Shown here: positions 36,367-44,108 of the stretch, one piece after another | How the letters are laid out: the number at the start of each line of letters is the position of its first letter | Numbering within the stretch: the first letter of the stretch is position 1 | NCBI RefSeq assembly: GCF_024298905.1 | Contig: NZ_CP101154.1 | Coordinates: forward strand, 1,550,001-1,614,000 | Direction: 5' to 3' | Origin: Natronomonas marina | GTDB taxonomy: Archaea; Halobacteriota; Halobacteria; Halobacteriales; Haloarculaceae | DNA length: 64,000 bases | The notes under the pieces: model-generated | Seen by the model: only the letters and a program-made list of their open reading frames with translations | Told to the model about the DNA's origin: nothing | Database searches by the model: none | Position numbers and translations under genes: made by a program

Positions 36367-37233
36367 TCAGTCGTCTGCTTCGCTCTCGGTGGAACTGCGG
36401 TTCGCCCAGTCACCGTACAGGTAGGAACGCTCGTATCCCGCTTTTCGCGCCGCATCGCCGATGATGACGAGCGCGGACGCACGGTAGCCGGCTGCCTCCA
36501 GACGCTCGCCGATCGTTCCGATGGTCCCCTCGATGATCTCCTCGTCCGGCCACGAGGCGTGATAGACCACGGTAACCGGCGTCTCCGGGTCGTGGCCGTC
36601 TTCGAGGAGGCGGTCCATCGTCTCGCCGACCGCGTGAGTGCCGAGGTAGATGCAAGTCGTCACATCACCCATCTCGACGAACTCGCCGATGTGATCGTCC
36701 TCGGGGTCGAGGGTCTTCCCCTGAGGCCGGGTGAAGGCGACGTGGTTGGCCACGCCGTTCAGCGTGAGCTGGGTCCGGAGCGTCGCACTGGCTGCGAACG
36801 CCGAGGTCACGCCTGGAATAATGTAGGTCGGGACCCCCTCGTGTTCCAGAGCATCCATCTGTTCCAGCGCTGCTCCGTAGATTGCCGGGTCGCCGCTGTG
36901 GAGACGGACGACCGTCCGCCCCGCCTCGTAGGCGTCCCGCATCAGCGGCACCAACTCCTCCAGGTCTTTACCGATGCTCGACACCTGCTCGGCGTCCGCA
37001 CAGTATTCGTCGAGAAGTTCGCTGTTGACCAGCGAGCCGGCGTGGACGACGAGATCTGCCGCCTCGACCAGCTCTCTACCGGTGACAGTGAGGAGCCCTG
37101 GATCGCCGGGACCGGCACCGATGAACGGGATGCCCTCCTGTCTCTCGCCAGCAGTTCGCTCCTCGATCCGAGGGTCTCGCTCCGCCGCTCGGGTGGCCGC
37201 CTCCGCGTCGATAGCGTCTTGCGGGTCGGTCAT
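36367..37233 (-). CDS. cbiF: Cobalt-precorrin-4 C11-methyltransferase
   Basis: A 288-residue SAM-dependent methylase. IPFIGAGPGDPGLLTVTGRE lies after a 35-residue leader, followed by VVRLHSGDPAIYGAALEQMD and YIIPGVTSAFAASATLRTQL. LTLNGVANHVAFTRPQGKT is the CbiF/CobM-specific segment. Start and end overlap or abut neighbours. All family motifs are intact. Confidence 0.93.
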   Translation of the reverse strand: MTDPQDAIDAEAATRAAERDPRIEERTAGERQEGIPFIGAGPGDPGLLTVTGRELVEAADLVVHAGSLVNSELLDEYCADAEQVSSIGKDLEELVPLMRDAYEAGRTVVRLHSGDPAIYGAALEQMDALEHEGVPTYIIPGVTSAFAASATLRTQLTLNGVANHVAFTRPQGKTLDPEDDHIGEFVEMGDVTTCIYLGTHAVGETMDRLLEDGHDPETPVTVVYHASWPDEEIIEGTIGTIGERLEAAGYRASALVIIGDAARKAGYERSYLYGDWANRSSTESEADD

Positions 37234-38084
37234 CGCGGCGGGACCTCCGGGACTTCGTCGCCGCAGGCTTCACCTTCGGCTCGCTCCATCGACACGGTAT
37301 CACTCCGAAATTCATCCACGGACCAGGGCTCTGAGGCAGGCTGCGCCCCGCCATCGGTCTTCACCCTCGCTCCGGTGCCAGAGTCGCTCTCCGATTCGGT
37401 CTCTTCGAAGGCCGCAGTCGCCGGCTCCGAATCGAGATCGCATTTCTCCGCGTAAGCCAGCGTATAGTAGTCGCGTTCGGTCAGCGTTCCGGGATCATCC
37501 GTCACGACCGTCTCGCCCTGATCCATGTACAGTCGGCGGCCGTACACCACGTCATAGCCCGCCTCAACGAGCTGTTCGTGGGTCGTCGGGACATCGGTGA
37601 CCTTGAACAGAAGCATCCGATCTGGTCCGGTAGGTGCTGCACCACGAGCGGCCTCGTGAAGCGCGAGACTCGCCCCGGAGGAAATCTCGACGCCAAGAGC
37701 CGTGGTAAAGGCCGTTACGGCACTCACCCCGGGAACGACCACGATATCGACATCAGCGTGAAACGCGGAGAGCGTCCGCCGCAAGTGCCCGAACGTCGAA
37801 TAGACGTTCGGATCACCGAGCGTGACGAACGCCACAGTTCCGTCGCGAGCACGCGGTGCGATCTCTTCAGCGGCCTCGCGCCACGCTCGCCGGAGTTCGT
37901 CCTCGTCGCGAGTCATCGGAAAGTCGACGTCACCGATTCGGTCTTGGGGGACGTGTTCGGTCGCAACCGATCGAGAGAGGCGTCCCGGCGAGTAGACGAC
38001 GTCCGCTGCTTCGAGGACGCGACGTCCGCGTACGGTTACAAGGTCGGCGTCGCCGGGGCCGAGTCCGATACCGTAGAGAGTCAT
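37230..38084 (-). CDS. cbiL: Cobalt-factor II C20-methyltransferase
   Basis: A 284-residue methylase acting second in the anaerobic branch. LYGIGLGPGDADLVTVRGRR stands at the very start, then FVTLGDPNVYSTFGHLRRTL and IVVVPGVSAVTAFTTALGVE. The last 50 residues are a variable polar tail. The ATG overlaps the cbiT stop by 4 bases. Confidence 0.92.
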   Translation of the reverse strand: MTLYGIGLGPGDADLVTVRGRRVLEAADVVYSPGRLSRSVATEHVPQDRIGDVDFPMTRDEDELRRAWREAAEEIAPRARDGTVAFVTLGDPNVYSTFGHLRRTLSAFHADVDIVVVPGVSAVTAFTTALGVEISSGASLALHEAARGAAPTGPDRMLLFKVTDVPTTHEQLVEAGYDVVYGRRLYMDQGETVVTDDPGTLTERDYYTLAYAEKCDLDSEPATAAFEETESESDSGTGARVKTDGGAQPASEPWSVDEFRSDTVSMERAEGEACGDEVPEVPPR

Positions 38085-38650
38085 CGCTGTCCCCCGTCTG
38101 CCGCAACCGCATCGGTCCCGCCCACCAGCATGTACACCGGGTTGTCGGAATTGAAACTCGTCGCGCCGGCGAGTTCGTACCCGTGACTCACCTGGAACTG
38201 GACGACCTCTTCCAGGAGGTCCCGATTACGGAACGCCTCGGTGGCGGATCCAGCGACTTCGAGCCGCGAAACGTTCATGACGATACGGTCAACCTCGGTT
38301 TCGACTGCGTGGTCGAGGACTGCCTCGTAGTTCCGACTGCCGCCGATGAACAGGACGTCTGCGTCGCCGGGTAACCCCTCGGGAGCTTCGGCTTCCCGAA
38401 GGTCAACGCCCCCGGTCACCTCATTGGCAGCGAGATTTTTTCTGGTAGTTTCGATTCGTTCTGCTTTTCGTTCGAGTGCAGTGACCCGACCCGCGCGCCG
38501 CGCCGCCTCGATCGTAACGGCGCCGGTACACGAACCGACCTCTGCGAAGTGGTCGGTCGACCCGAGGTCGAGTTTGCTGAGAAGGACGGCCCTGACCTCC
38601 GGTTTCGTCGGACCGGCCTTCGCATCGTGTGGGAGCGATACGTGTGCCAT
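38081..38650 (-). CDS. cbiT: Cobalt-precorrin-6B C15-methyltransferase (decarboxylating)
   Basis: A 189-residue class-I methyltransferase. The SAM site is FAEVGSCTGAVTIEAARRAG (about 35-54), with TALERKAERIETTRKNLA and DVLFIGGSRNYEAVLDHAV. It methylates C15 and removes the C12 acetate carboxyl, working with CbiE. ATG 38650 was chosen over one 4 codons upstream because MAHVSLPHDAKAG fits the family start better. It is the first gene of the operon down to the beta-propeller gene. Confidence 0.92.
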   Translation of the reverse strand: MAHVSLPHDAKAGPTKPEVRAVLLSKLDLGSTDHFAEVGSCTGAVTIEAARRAGRVTALERKAERIETTRKNLAANEVTGGVDLREAEAPEGLPGDADVLFIGGSRNYEAVLDHAVETEVDRIVMNVSRLEVAGSATEAFRNRDLLEEVVQFQVSHGYELAGATSFNSDNPVYMLVGGTDAVAADGGQR

Positions 38651-38675
38651 CGCCGAACACAACTATCGTGAGGCG

Positions 38676-38697
38676 TAAAACAATTTTGGTTGTTTTA
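38676..38697. promoter_or_regulatory. Inverted repeat in the cbiT/regulator gap
   Basis: TAAAACAA-TTTTGG-TTGTTTTA is perfect over 8-bp arms with a 6-base spacer, 26-47 bases upstream of the cbiT ATG and so at the promoter. Core and spacing match the ACACAA-N6-TTGTGT repeat at 18992-19009. It may be bound by the divergent regulator at 38798-39613. Confidence 0.55.
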
Positions 38698-38708
38698 GAG
38701 AAATTTAA

Positions 38709-38745
38709 GTTGGGTAGTTTGCCGTAGAGGTCATGTTTACCCAAC
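38709..38745. promoter_or_regulatory. Second, wider inverted repeat in the same gap
   Basis: GTTGGGTA (38709-38716) and TACCCAAC (38738-38745) are perfect 8-base inverted copies 21 bases apart, lying between the two promoters. The same ACCCAA/TTGGGT sequence forms the palindrome at 19011-19025, so both cobalamin promoter gaps carry the same pair of motifs. Confidence 0.5.
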
Positions 38746-38797
38746 CTCATGCGTTCTAAGCCAAAGTTACTTTAGTTCGCAGTCCAGAGAAGAGATA

Positions 38798-39613
38798 ATG
38801 CCGAAGAACGCGGCCGATCCCGAGGAATTCGGCGTTCTCCAGAGCAAACGTAACGCCACACGGTATCAAATCCTCGTCCAGATCGCAGAACGACAACCCG
38901 CGGTAAACCAACAAGAGATAGCCGATGCTATCGGGGTCACCTCCCAGGCTGTGAGCGATTACCTCCAAGACCTGGTTGAACACGGATACGTCAACAAGCA
39001 CGGCCGTGGCCGATACGAAGTAACCAAGGAAGGAGTCGACTGGCTGATCTCACAGACCGACGAGTTGCGCCACTTCATCGAACACGTTTCTGAAGACGTC
39101 ATCGGACAGGTCGAGATCGAGACTGCAATCGCGACGACGGAAATCAGCGAAGGAGAGACCGTATCACTGACGATGCAGGACGGTGTTCTACGGGCTATGT
39201 CTGGTGGGGCCGGGAGCGCAACTGCAGTTGCAGTCACGAACGCGGAGGCAGGGCAGGATGTTGGAATTACGAATTTCGACGGGGTCGTCGATTACGACTT
39301 GGGTTCGGTGACTATCGTCTCGATCCCACGGGTTCAAAACGGCGGAAGTTCGGCGGTGGATCCGAATAGAATCGCTGAGATGGCCGAAAGCCACGATCTG
39401 ATAGCGGTTGGTGGAGTCGAGGCTATCGCCGTCGCTGAGGCAGCAGATCTCGAGCCAGACATTCGTTTCGGAAGCGCGTCTGCTGTTCAAGAAGCAGCTG
39501 CGAAGGGACTCGACATACTGCTCCTATCTTCGACAGATCTGCTCTCGGCACACACCGACAAACTCCGGGATCAGAATCTCAGTTATGAGGTCGTGGACGT
39601 GGCGGACACGTAG
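38798..39613 (+). CDS. MarR-type winged-helix regulator, candidate cobalamin-gene regulator
   Basis: A 271-residue protein with an N-terminal winged helix (RYQILVQIAERQPAVNQQEI, then QAVSDYLQDLVEHGYV, about 20-75). The C-terminal alpha/beta part (about 110-270) has glycine-rich segments (AMSGGAGSATAVAVTN, DLIAVGGVEAIAVAEAADL) suited to binding a small ligand. It is divergent from cbiT across two inverted repeats, so autoregulation and control of the cbi genes by corrinoid or cobalt is the simplest reading. The ligand is unknown. Its ATG is 21 bases before mvaD debris begins at the other end. Confidence 0.7.
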   Translation: MPKNAADPEEFGVLQSKRNATRYQILVQIAERQPAVNQQEIADAIGVTSQAVSDYLQDLVEHGYVNKHGRGRYEVTKEGVDWLISQTDELRHFIEHVSEDVIGQVEIETAIATTEISEGETVSLTMQDGVLRAMSGGAGSATAVAVTNAEAGQDVGITNFDGVVDYDLGSVTIVSIPRVQNGGSSAVDPNRIAEMAESHDLIAVGGVEAIAVAEAADLEPDIRFGSASAVQEAAAKGLDILLLSSTDLLSAHTDKLRDQNLSYEVVDVADT

Positions 39614-39639
39614 CGCCGCCAACTAGCGGACCTGTGAAT

Positions 39640-40599
39640 ATGAAGGCCAGCGCGCGTGCCCACCCGATCCAAGGGCTGATCAAGTATCACGGCCAGAGGG
39701 ACCCCGCCCTGAATATCCCGTACCACGATTCGATTTCAGTCTGCACTGCGCCCTCGGAGACCCGGACGACCGTAGCCTTCGGGTACGATACCGACACCTG
39801 CCACGTCAACGGGTCCCCAATCGACGACGAGGGATACGAACGGGTGACGACCGTCCTTGACCTTGTCAGGAATCGTTCTGGTATCGATAGCTACGCCCGA
39901 GTCGTCTCCGAGAACAACTTCGAGTCGAACATCGGTCTTGGTGCGTCAGCCTCCGCGTTTGCTGCCCTCGCCCTCGCAGCGACGGATGCAGCCGGACTCG
40001 ATCTTCCGCGCGAGAAACTCTCGTGACTGGCTCGGCGTGGATTTACATCTGCTGCTCGGAGCGTAACTGGGGGCTTCTCACATCTGCGTACGAGCGAACA
40101 CGCGGAGGATTACGTCGCCGAACGGATATCTGACAGGTTTGAAGAGGACAGCCGTATCATCGTTGGAGTCGTGCCGGAATACAAGCGAACTTCTCGTGCT
40201 CATATGGAGACACCACAGTCACATCTCTTTCGTGGCCGGCTTGCACACATTCACAGCGAATTGGCCGAGATGCGTGATGCAATTCAGAGCGGAGATTTCG
40301 AATCGACGTTTGAGATTGCAGAGCGCGATTCACTCAACCTCCTCGCCGTGACGATGACCGGACCCGACGGGTGGGTGTACTGGCAACCGGAGACGCTCGA
40401 GTTACTCCAGTTAGCTCGTAGATTGCGAGAGACTGGTATTCCCGTCTATCTCTCGTCTGATACTGGAGCGACAGCGTACGTTAACACAACCGCCGAATAC
40501 GCTGATGAAGTTTCAGACGCAGTCGAGGGATTGGGAGTAGAATCTCGGACGTGGCATGTCGGTGACGGGGTGGAGAGTATTGACCAGCACCTCTTCTGA
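39640..40599 (+). pseudogene. mvaD: Phosphomevalonate-type decarboxylase (mvaD) with an in-frame TGA
   Basis: The frame gives a complete GHMP-fold decarboxylase of 319 codons broken only by TGA at 40024-40026 (codon 129). Before it are AHPIQGLIKYHGQRDPALNI and SNIGLGASASAFAALALAA; after it, still in frame, are LARRGFTSAARSVTGGFS, IIVGVVPEYKRTS, MTGPDGWVYWQPETL and YLSSDTGATAYVNTT. The family normally has Arg or a similar residue at this point, so a CGA-to-TGA change would suffice. The enzyme serves archaeal isoprenoid (membrane lipid) synthesis, so a working copy must exist elsewhere unless this TGA is read through or is a sequencing error. Confidence 0.85.
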
Positions 40600-40750
40600 C
40601 TGAGAACATCTCAGTCTATGGTTTTTTAATGGACTCGAGGAAAGTCGATTGCTTGAGAATCCGAAGAGAACATCCTATGCATTGAGACGGCCAGTCTCAA
40701 CTACTGGAAGGGGAAGGTTCAGGTACATCTGCCCGATACCGGCGACACGA

Positions 40751-41320
40751 ATGCTCCCGTGGGGTCACCTGGCGGTCGCCTACATCGCCTACTCGCTTGC
40801 CGTCCGGGTTCGAGGCGGCAGCCCCTCCGGTGCAGCCGTTCTGGCGCTCGCCGTGGGCACGCAGTTCCCCGACCTGATCGACAAACCACTCGTCACATGG
40901 GTGGCCCTGCTGCCCTCGGGGCGGAGCCTGGGCCACTCGCTTCTCTTCGCGCTCGTCTGTGGCGCCGGCCTCTGGCTGCTGGGTCGGCGGTTCGACCGGC
41001 TGGACGTCGCCGCTGCCTTCCTGTTCGGCCAGCTCGCGCACGTCGCGGCCGACGCCGTCGGCCCGGCGACGGCCGGCCGATGGGCCGAACTCGGATTCCT
41101 CGGCTGGCCAGTGACGCCGGCGTACCGGTACAGTGCCGATGGGGAACGCGTCCTCGTCGAGTACTTGCTGACCCAGTTGACGACGCCGCCGCACTACCAG
41201 CTTGTCCTCTTCGGCGTCGCGGCCGCGCTCTGGATCGTCGACGGACGGCCGGGCCTGCTTGCGACCCGTACTTGGCTCCGCGAGCGGTATCGAACGGCCG
41301 TCTCGAACCCGGACCGGTGA
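40751..41320 (+). CDS. YdjM-like membrane metal-dependent hydrolase family protein
   Basis: A 189-residue membrane protein with about four helices. MLPWGHLAVAYIAYSL at the start, LAVGTQFPDLIDKPLVTW, and GRSLGHSLLFALVCG with QLAHVAADAVG give the His/Asp pattern of the LexA-regulated YdjM/DUF457-type family, predicted metal-binding hydrolases of unknown substrate. ATG 40751 fits this motif; upstream in-frame sequence is not conserved-looking. Confidence 0.7.
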   Translation: MLPWGHLAVAYIAYSLAVRVRGGSPSGAAVLALAVGTQFPDLIDKPLVTWVALLPSGRSLGHSLLFALVCGAGLWLLGRRFDRLDVAAAFLFGQLAHVAADAVGPATAGRWAELGFLGWPVTPAYRYSADGERVLVEYLLTQLTTPPHYQLVLFGVAAALWIVDGRPGLLATRTWLRERYRTAVSNPDR

Positions 41321-41371
41321 CCGTTTCCGACGGGCCATCCGCCACCTCGAGTACGACTTTCCGTCCGGCGG

Positions 41372-42244
41372 CTACCCGCTTTCCGCTGTGTCGGTAGTCC
41401 CGGCCGTGAAGCGACGGACCAGATAGACCACCATCACGACCCACAGCGTGGCCGCGTAGCCGTACACGGCGTCCCCGGAGGGGTTCCCGGAGCCGTAATA
41501 AAAGGTGGCTGCCAGGTACGTCACGGCGCCGCCGGCCACCGCGACGCCGACGTACGCGAGCCAGGTGGGGTTCCACGCCGTATCCGCGCCTCTCACGTCC
41601 ATCACGTCCCTGTAGGCGGCGAGGGGCGCGAACAGCGCCACGACGAGTACGAACGCGACGACGACGAAGAATGCCCCTTCGGGGAAGATTGCCTCGACGT
41701 CGCGGCCGAGTACGGACCACAGGAGGCCGCCGAACAGGACCGGCGCGGTCACGACGTACACCGCGAGGGGCGTCCACCAGGCGAGACCGACGCCGAACTG
41801 GACGCCGTCGCCGTCAAGCACGTCCGGCGCAAGCGGGTACTCCCAGGCGCTTCCGAACACGGCCTTGCCGGTGGCGACGAGCGAGAAGGCGAACGTGCAA
41901 AACGCGACGAACACGGTCGCGGACGCCGCGACGAACAGCAGTCCGGCAACCGGGAGCAAGACCAGATCAGGGAGAACGGCCCCGCCGGCGATGAAGAGGC
42001 CGGCGAGCAGGAACACACCGGCCAGTGCTGCCGCGTACAGCACCTGCCAGTTGAGCGCGTTCCGGGCGTTCGACCGGGTAAACTCGTGGTCGGCGGCCGC
42101 GTAGACGACGAGCGGCCCGACGAACGACGTAAACAGGCCGAGCAGGTGGACGAAGATGCCGGCTAGCGTTCGCTCCGCCAGGACGTCCGGTCCCGGCTGG
42201 GAGGGCTGTTCCGCTCGGGTCGTGGTGTCGTGTTCGTTGGACAT
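41372..42244 (-). CDS. DUF4870-type membrane protein
   Basis: A 290-residue integral membrane protein. The first 130 residues match DUF4870 (GIFVHLLGLFTSFVGPLVVY, RSNARNALNWQ). The C-terminal half adds four or five helices not part of that domain. Function unknown. It follows the HTH-membrane gene at 42265-42867 by 20 bases on the same strand, so the two probably work together. Confidence 0.7.
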   Translation of the reverse strand: MSNEHDTTTRAEQPSQPGPDVLAERTLAGIFVHLLGLFTSFVGPLVVYAAADHEFTRSNARNALNWQVLYAAALAGVFLLAGLFIAGGAVLPDLVLLPVAGLLFVAASATVFVAFCTFAFSLVATGKAVFGSAWEYPLAPDVLDGDGVQFGVGLAWWTPLAVYVVTAPVLFGGLLWSVLGRDVEAIFPEGAFFVVVAFVLVVALFAPLAAYRDVMDVRGADTAWNPTWLAYVGVAVAGGAVTYLAATFYYGSGNPSGDAVYGYAATLWVVMVVYLVRRFTAGTTDTAESG

Positions 42245-42264
42245 GGCTTTCGTGTCGGTGTGGG

Positions 42265-42867
42265 TTACTTCGAGACGGATCGATCGCGGGTCGGCACGAG
42301 ACCTCGGGGGCCGTCGTTGCGGACCGTTCGAGCGATGCGTTCGGCGAAGAGCAGGACGAAACAGACGGCGAAGAGGTTCGCGGCGGCCGCCCAGAGCCCG
42401 TTTTCGCTCCCGATCGCTGGATCGACCGTCGTCAGGGCCGCGACAGTCCCGAGGACGAACAGGACCAGACACAGCTGGAAGCCGGCCAGCACGAGCGTCC
42501 GGATGCCGGCGGGGTTGCGCAGTCGGACGAAATCCGAAAGCGAGAGCGTCTCCAGCGGCGTCTCGTGGGACAGCGCCTCCTTCGCGGCCGGCGCGAGCGG
42601 CCAGTTCGACTCGGGGTGGTTGACGTAGTAGAGGGTGATCGACTCGGGGTAGGTCTCCGCGGCGACGACGTCGATCTCGCGGAGTTCGATTAGCCGGTTT
42701 CTGACCGTCTCCTTGCTCACGTCGGGACTCACCCGGGCGCGGATCTGCTCGGCCGAGAAGAACGGCCGCTCGGCGTCGAGCATCGTCTCGACGACGTGCC
42801 GCTGTGTGAGCTTCTTGTCGAGGTCGTGATCGGTTCGGTCGTCGATCCACGCTGGGAGGGCCGACAT
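42265..42867 (-). CDS. Membrane-anchored winged-helix protein
   Basis: A 200-residue protein. Residues 20-95 form a winged helix (VSPDVSKETVRNRLIELREI); residues 120-180 hold two transmembrane helices (TLVLAGFQLCLVLFVLGTVA and LWAAAANLFAVCFVLLFAE). It could be a one-component membrane sensor that binds DNA directly. ATG 42867 was chosen over one 22 codons upstream because the protein-like part starts there. It forms an operon with the DUF4870 gene. Confidence 0.7.
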   Translation of the reverse strand: MSALPAWIDDRTDHDLDKKLTQRHVVETMLDAERPFFSAEQIRARVSPDVSKETVRNRLIELREIDVVAAETYPESITLYYVNHPESNWPLAPAAKEALSHETPLETLSLSDFVRLRNPAGIRTLVLAGFQLCLVLFVLGTVAALTTVDPAIGSENGLWAAAANLFAVCFVLLFAERIARTVRNDGPRGLVPTRDRSVSK

Positions 42868-42981
42868 CGTCCTGGTGGCTCCGGCTTGGAGACACCGAAG
42901 GATAAACCCACACGTCGATTTGGCGGGCGCCAACCGCCAAACTGCGGCCGAACGGCGGCGATTTCCCGGCCGGGGCGTTTC

Positions 42982-43209
42982 GTGGCCGCACGACCGGGGA
43001 CCGCAGGCGCCAAGACCGAATCGTCCGGTTCGTGGAACCAGCTAACCGAACACGTCGGCCTCACGACGACGAACGTCTGCAAACAGGAACTAGAGCAGCA
43101 CGTCGAGAACACACGCGAAACGACACCGGGGTACCGAATCGATAGGTACAGGGAGTCCGTTCGGCAATCTTGGCAGGATGGATTCACCCCGAAGCCAACT
43201 ACGACGTAG
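42982..43209 (+). other. Possible gene fragment in a 355-base gap
   Basis: The gap 42868-43222 holds no clear gene. A plus-strand reading from a GTG gives 75 residues whose second half looks protein-like (LTEHVGLTTTNVCKQELEQH, then GYRIDRYRESVRQSWQDGF). No family is recognised and the first half is low quality. Perhaps a C-terminal remnant. Confidence 0.25.
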
Positions 43210-43222
43210 TCGTTACTGCGAG

Positions 43223-43603
43223 TTACGCCAGCGTGTAATAGACCGACGTCCCGTTTTCCGTCTCCACTTCTTTGGTCGTCACGATTCCCTCCTCGACTAG
43301 TTCGGTGAGTGCTTCATCGATATCGTTGACCACGATTGTCGAGGCAGCAACATCACCGGCAAAGTCGACCAGACCGTCAGCGAGCACTCCCAATGGATTC
43401 CGCGTCCGATCCATGAATACGGGGCTAAAATCGACGCCGAGAACGATTTCCCGCTCGGTGAACGCCCTGTTCGGCCGCTCGCTTAAAAAGGACGTAATGA
43501 GGTCTTTTTCAGTTTCGATGGGCCCCTCTTCGTCGTTGGCGATCGGCTCGTCACCGCTAACTTCGACCGTCCCCGACTCGAATTCCTCATTGGAGATTGG
43601 CAT
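43223..43603 (-). CDS. Small winged-helix-like protein
   Basis: A 126-residue acidic protein. A helix-turn-helix is suggested by DLITSFLSERPNRAFTEREI, then IDEALTELVEEGIVTTKEVE and a wing ending GTSVYYTLA. Haloarchaea have many such single-domain MarR- or PadR-like proteins; target unknown. The first 30 residues are a disordered acidic tail. A short frame (43635-43787) lies 31 bases upstream. Confidence 0.6.
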   Translation of the reverse strand: MPISNEEFESGTVEVSGDEPIANDEEGPIETEKDLITSFLSERPNRAFTEREIVLGVDFSPVFMDRTRNPLGVLADGLVDFAGDVAASTIVVNDIDEALTELVEEGIVTTKEVETENGTSVYYTLA

Positions 43604-43634
43604 TCTATCTCGTCATAATGGACGACGGAGGTAA

Positions 43635-43787
43635 TTAATTGTCGAACGTACTGGGAGACGCGTCGCCTCCGACCGCCAGCCAGGTGTCTTTCTCAGCCGC
43701 ATCTAGGTCGGGTTCTTCATCGCCGATTTGCGCGTTCTTTTCAGCAGCGTCGAATTTATGTGACGAGGTGGTACAGGAATGATCCAT
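43635..43787 (-). CDS. Possible 50-residue ORF, unknown
   Basis: A frame begins MDHSCTTSSHKFDAAEKNAQ and ends AVGGDASPSTFDN, with haloarchaeal acidic composition and 31 bases to the next gene. Its ATG overlaps the ATG of the divergent gene at 43786, which is hard to reconcile with two promoters, so only one of the two starts may be real. Confidence 0.3.
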   Translation of the reverse strand: MDHSCTTSSHKFDAAEKNAQIGDEEPDLDAAEKDTWLAVGGDASPSTFDN

Positions 43788-44049
43788 GGCCGAGATGACC
43801 GAGAGAGTGACCGACCGCGCGGACGACGGGTTGACGAAGACGGAACTGTACGCCGTCGTCAAGCGGGCGGTCAAGGACGCGATACTGGAGGTGCTCGGGA
43901 CCGTCGCCCGGCTGGGGCTCTCACTGTTTCTGATCGGCGTCGGCGGTGGTGGCGCCATCGTCGCGTCGTCGCCCCTCGAAATCGCCGTCAGCGCGGTGCT
44001 CTTCGTGCTCGGTCTCGTCAACGCGGCCGTCGTCCTCGACGTCATATAG
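43786..44049 (+). CDS. Small two-helix membrane protein
   Basis: An 87-residue protein. An N-terminal charged helix (DGLTKTELYAVVKRAVKDAI) is followed by two transmembrane helices (about 40-60 and 64-85). No family is named. It lies 59 bases before the ABC transporter ATPase and may be unrelated. Confidence 0.55.
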   Translation: MAEMTERVTDRADDGLTKTELYAVVKRAVKDAILEVLGTVARLGLSLFLIGVGGGGAIVASSPLEIAVSAVLFVLGLVNAAVVLDVI

Positions 44050-44108
44050 GCCAGGACGCTCCCCGAGTCGAAACTGTTAGGCGTGTTCTCCCGGAACGTC
44101 CGGCACTC

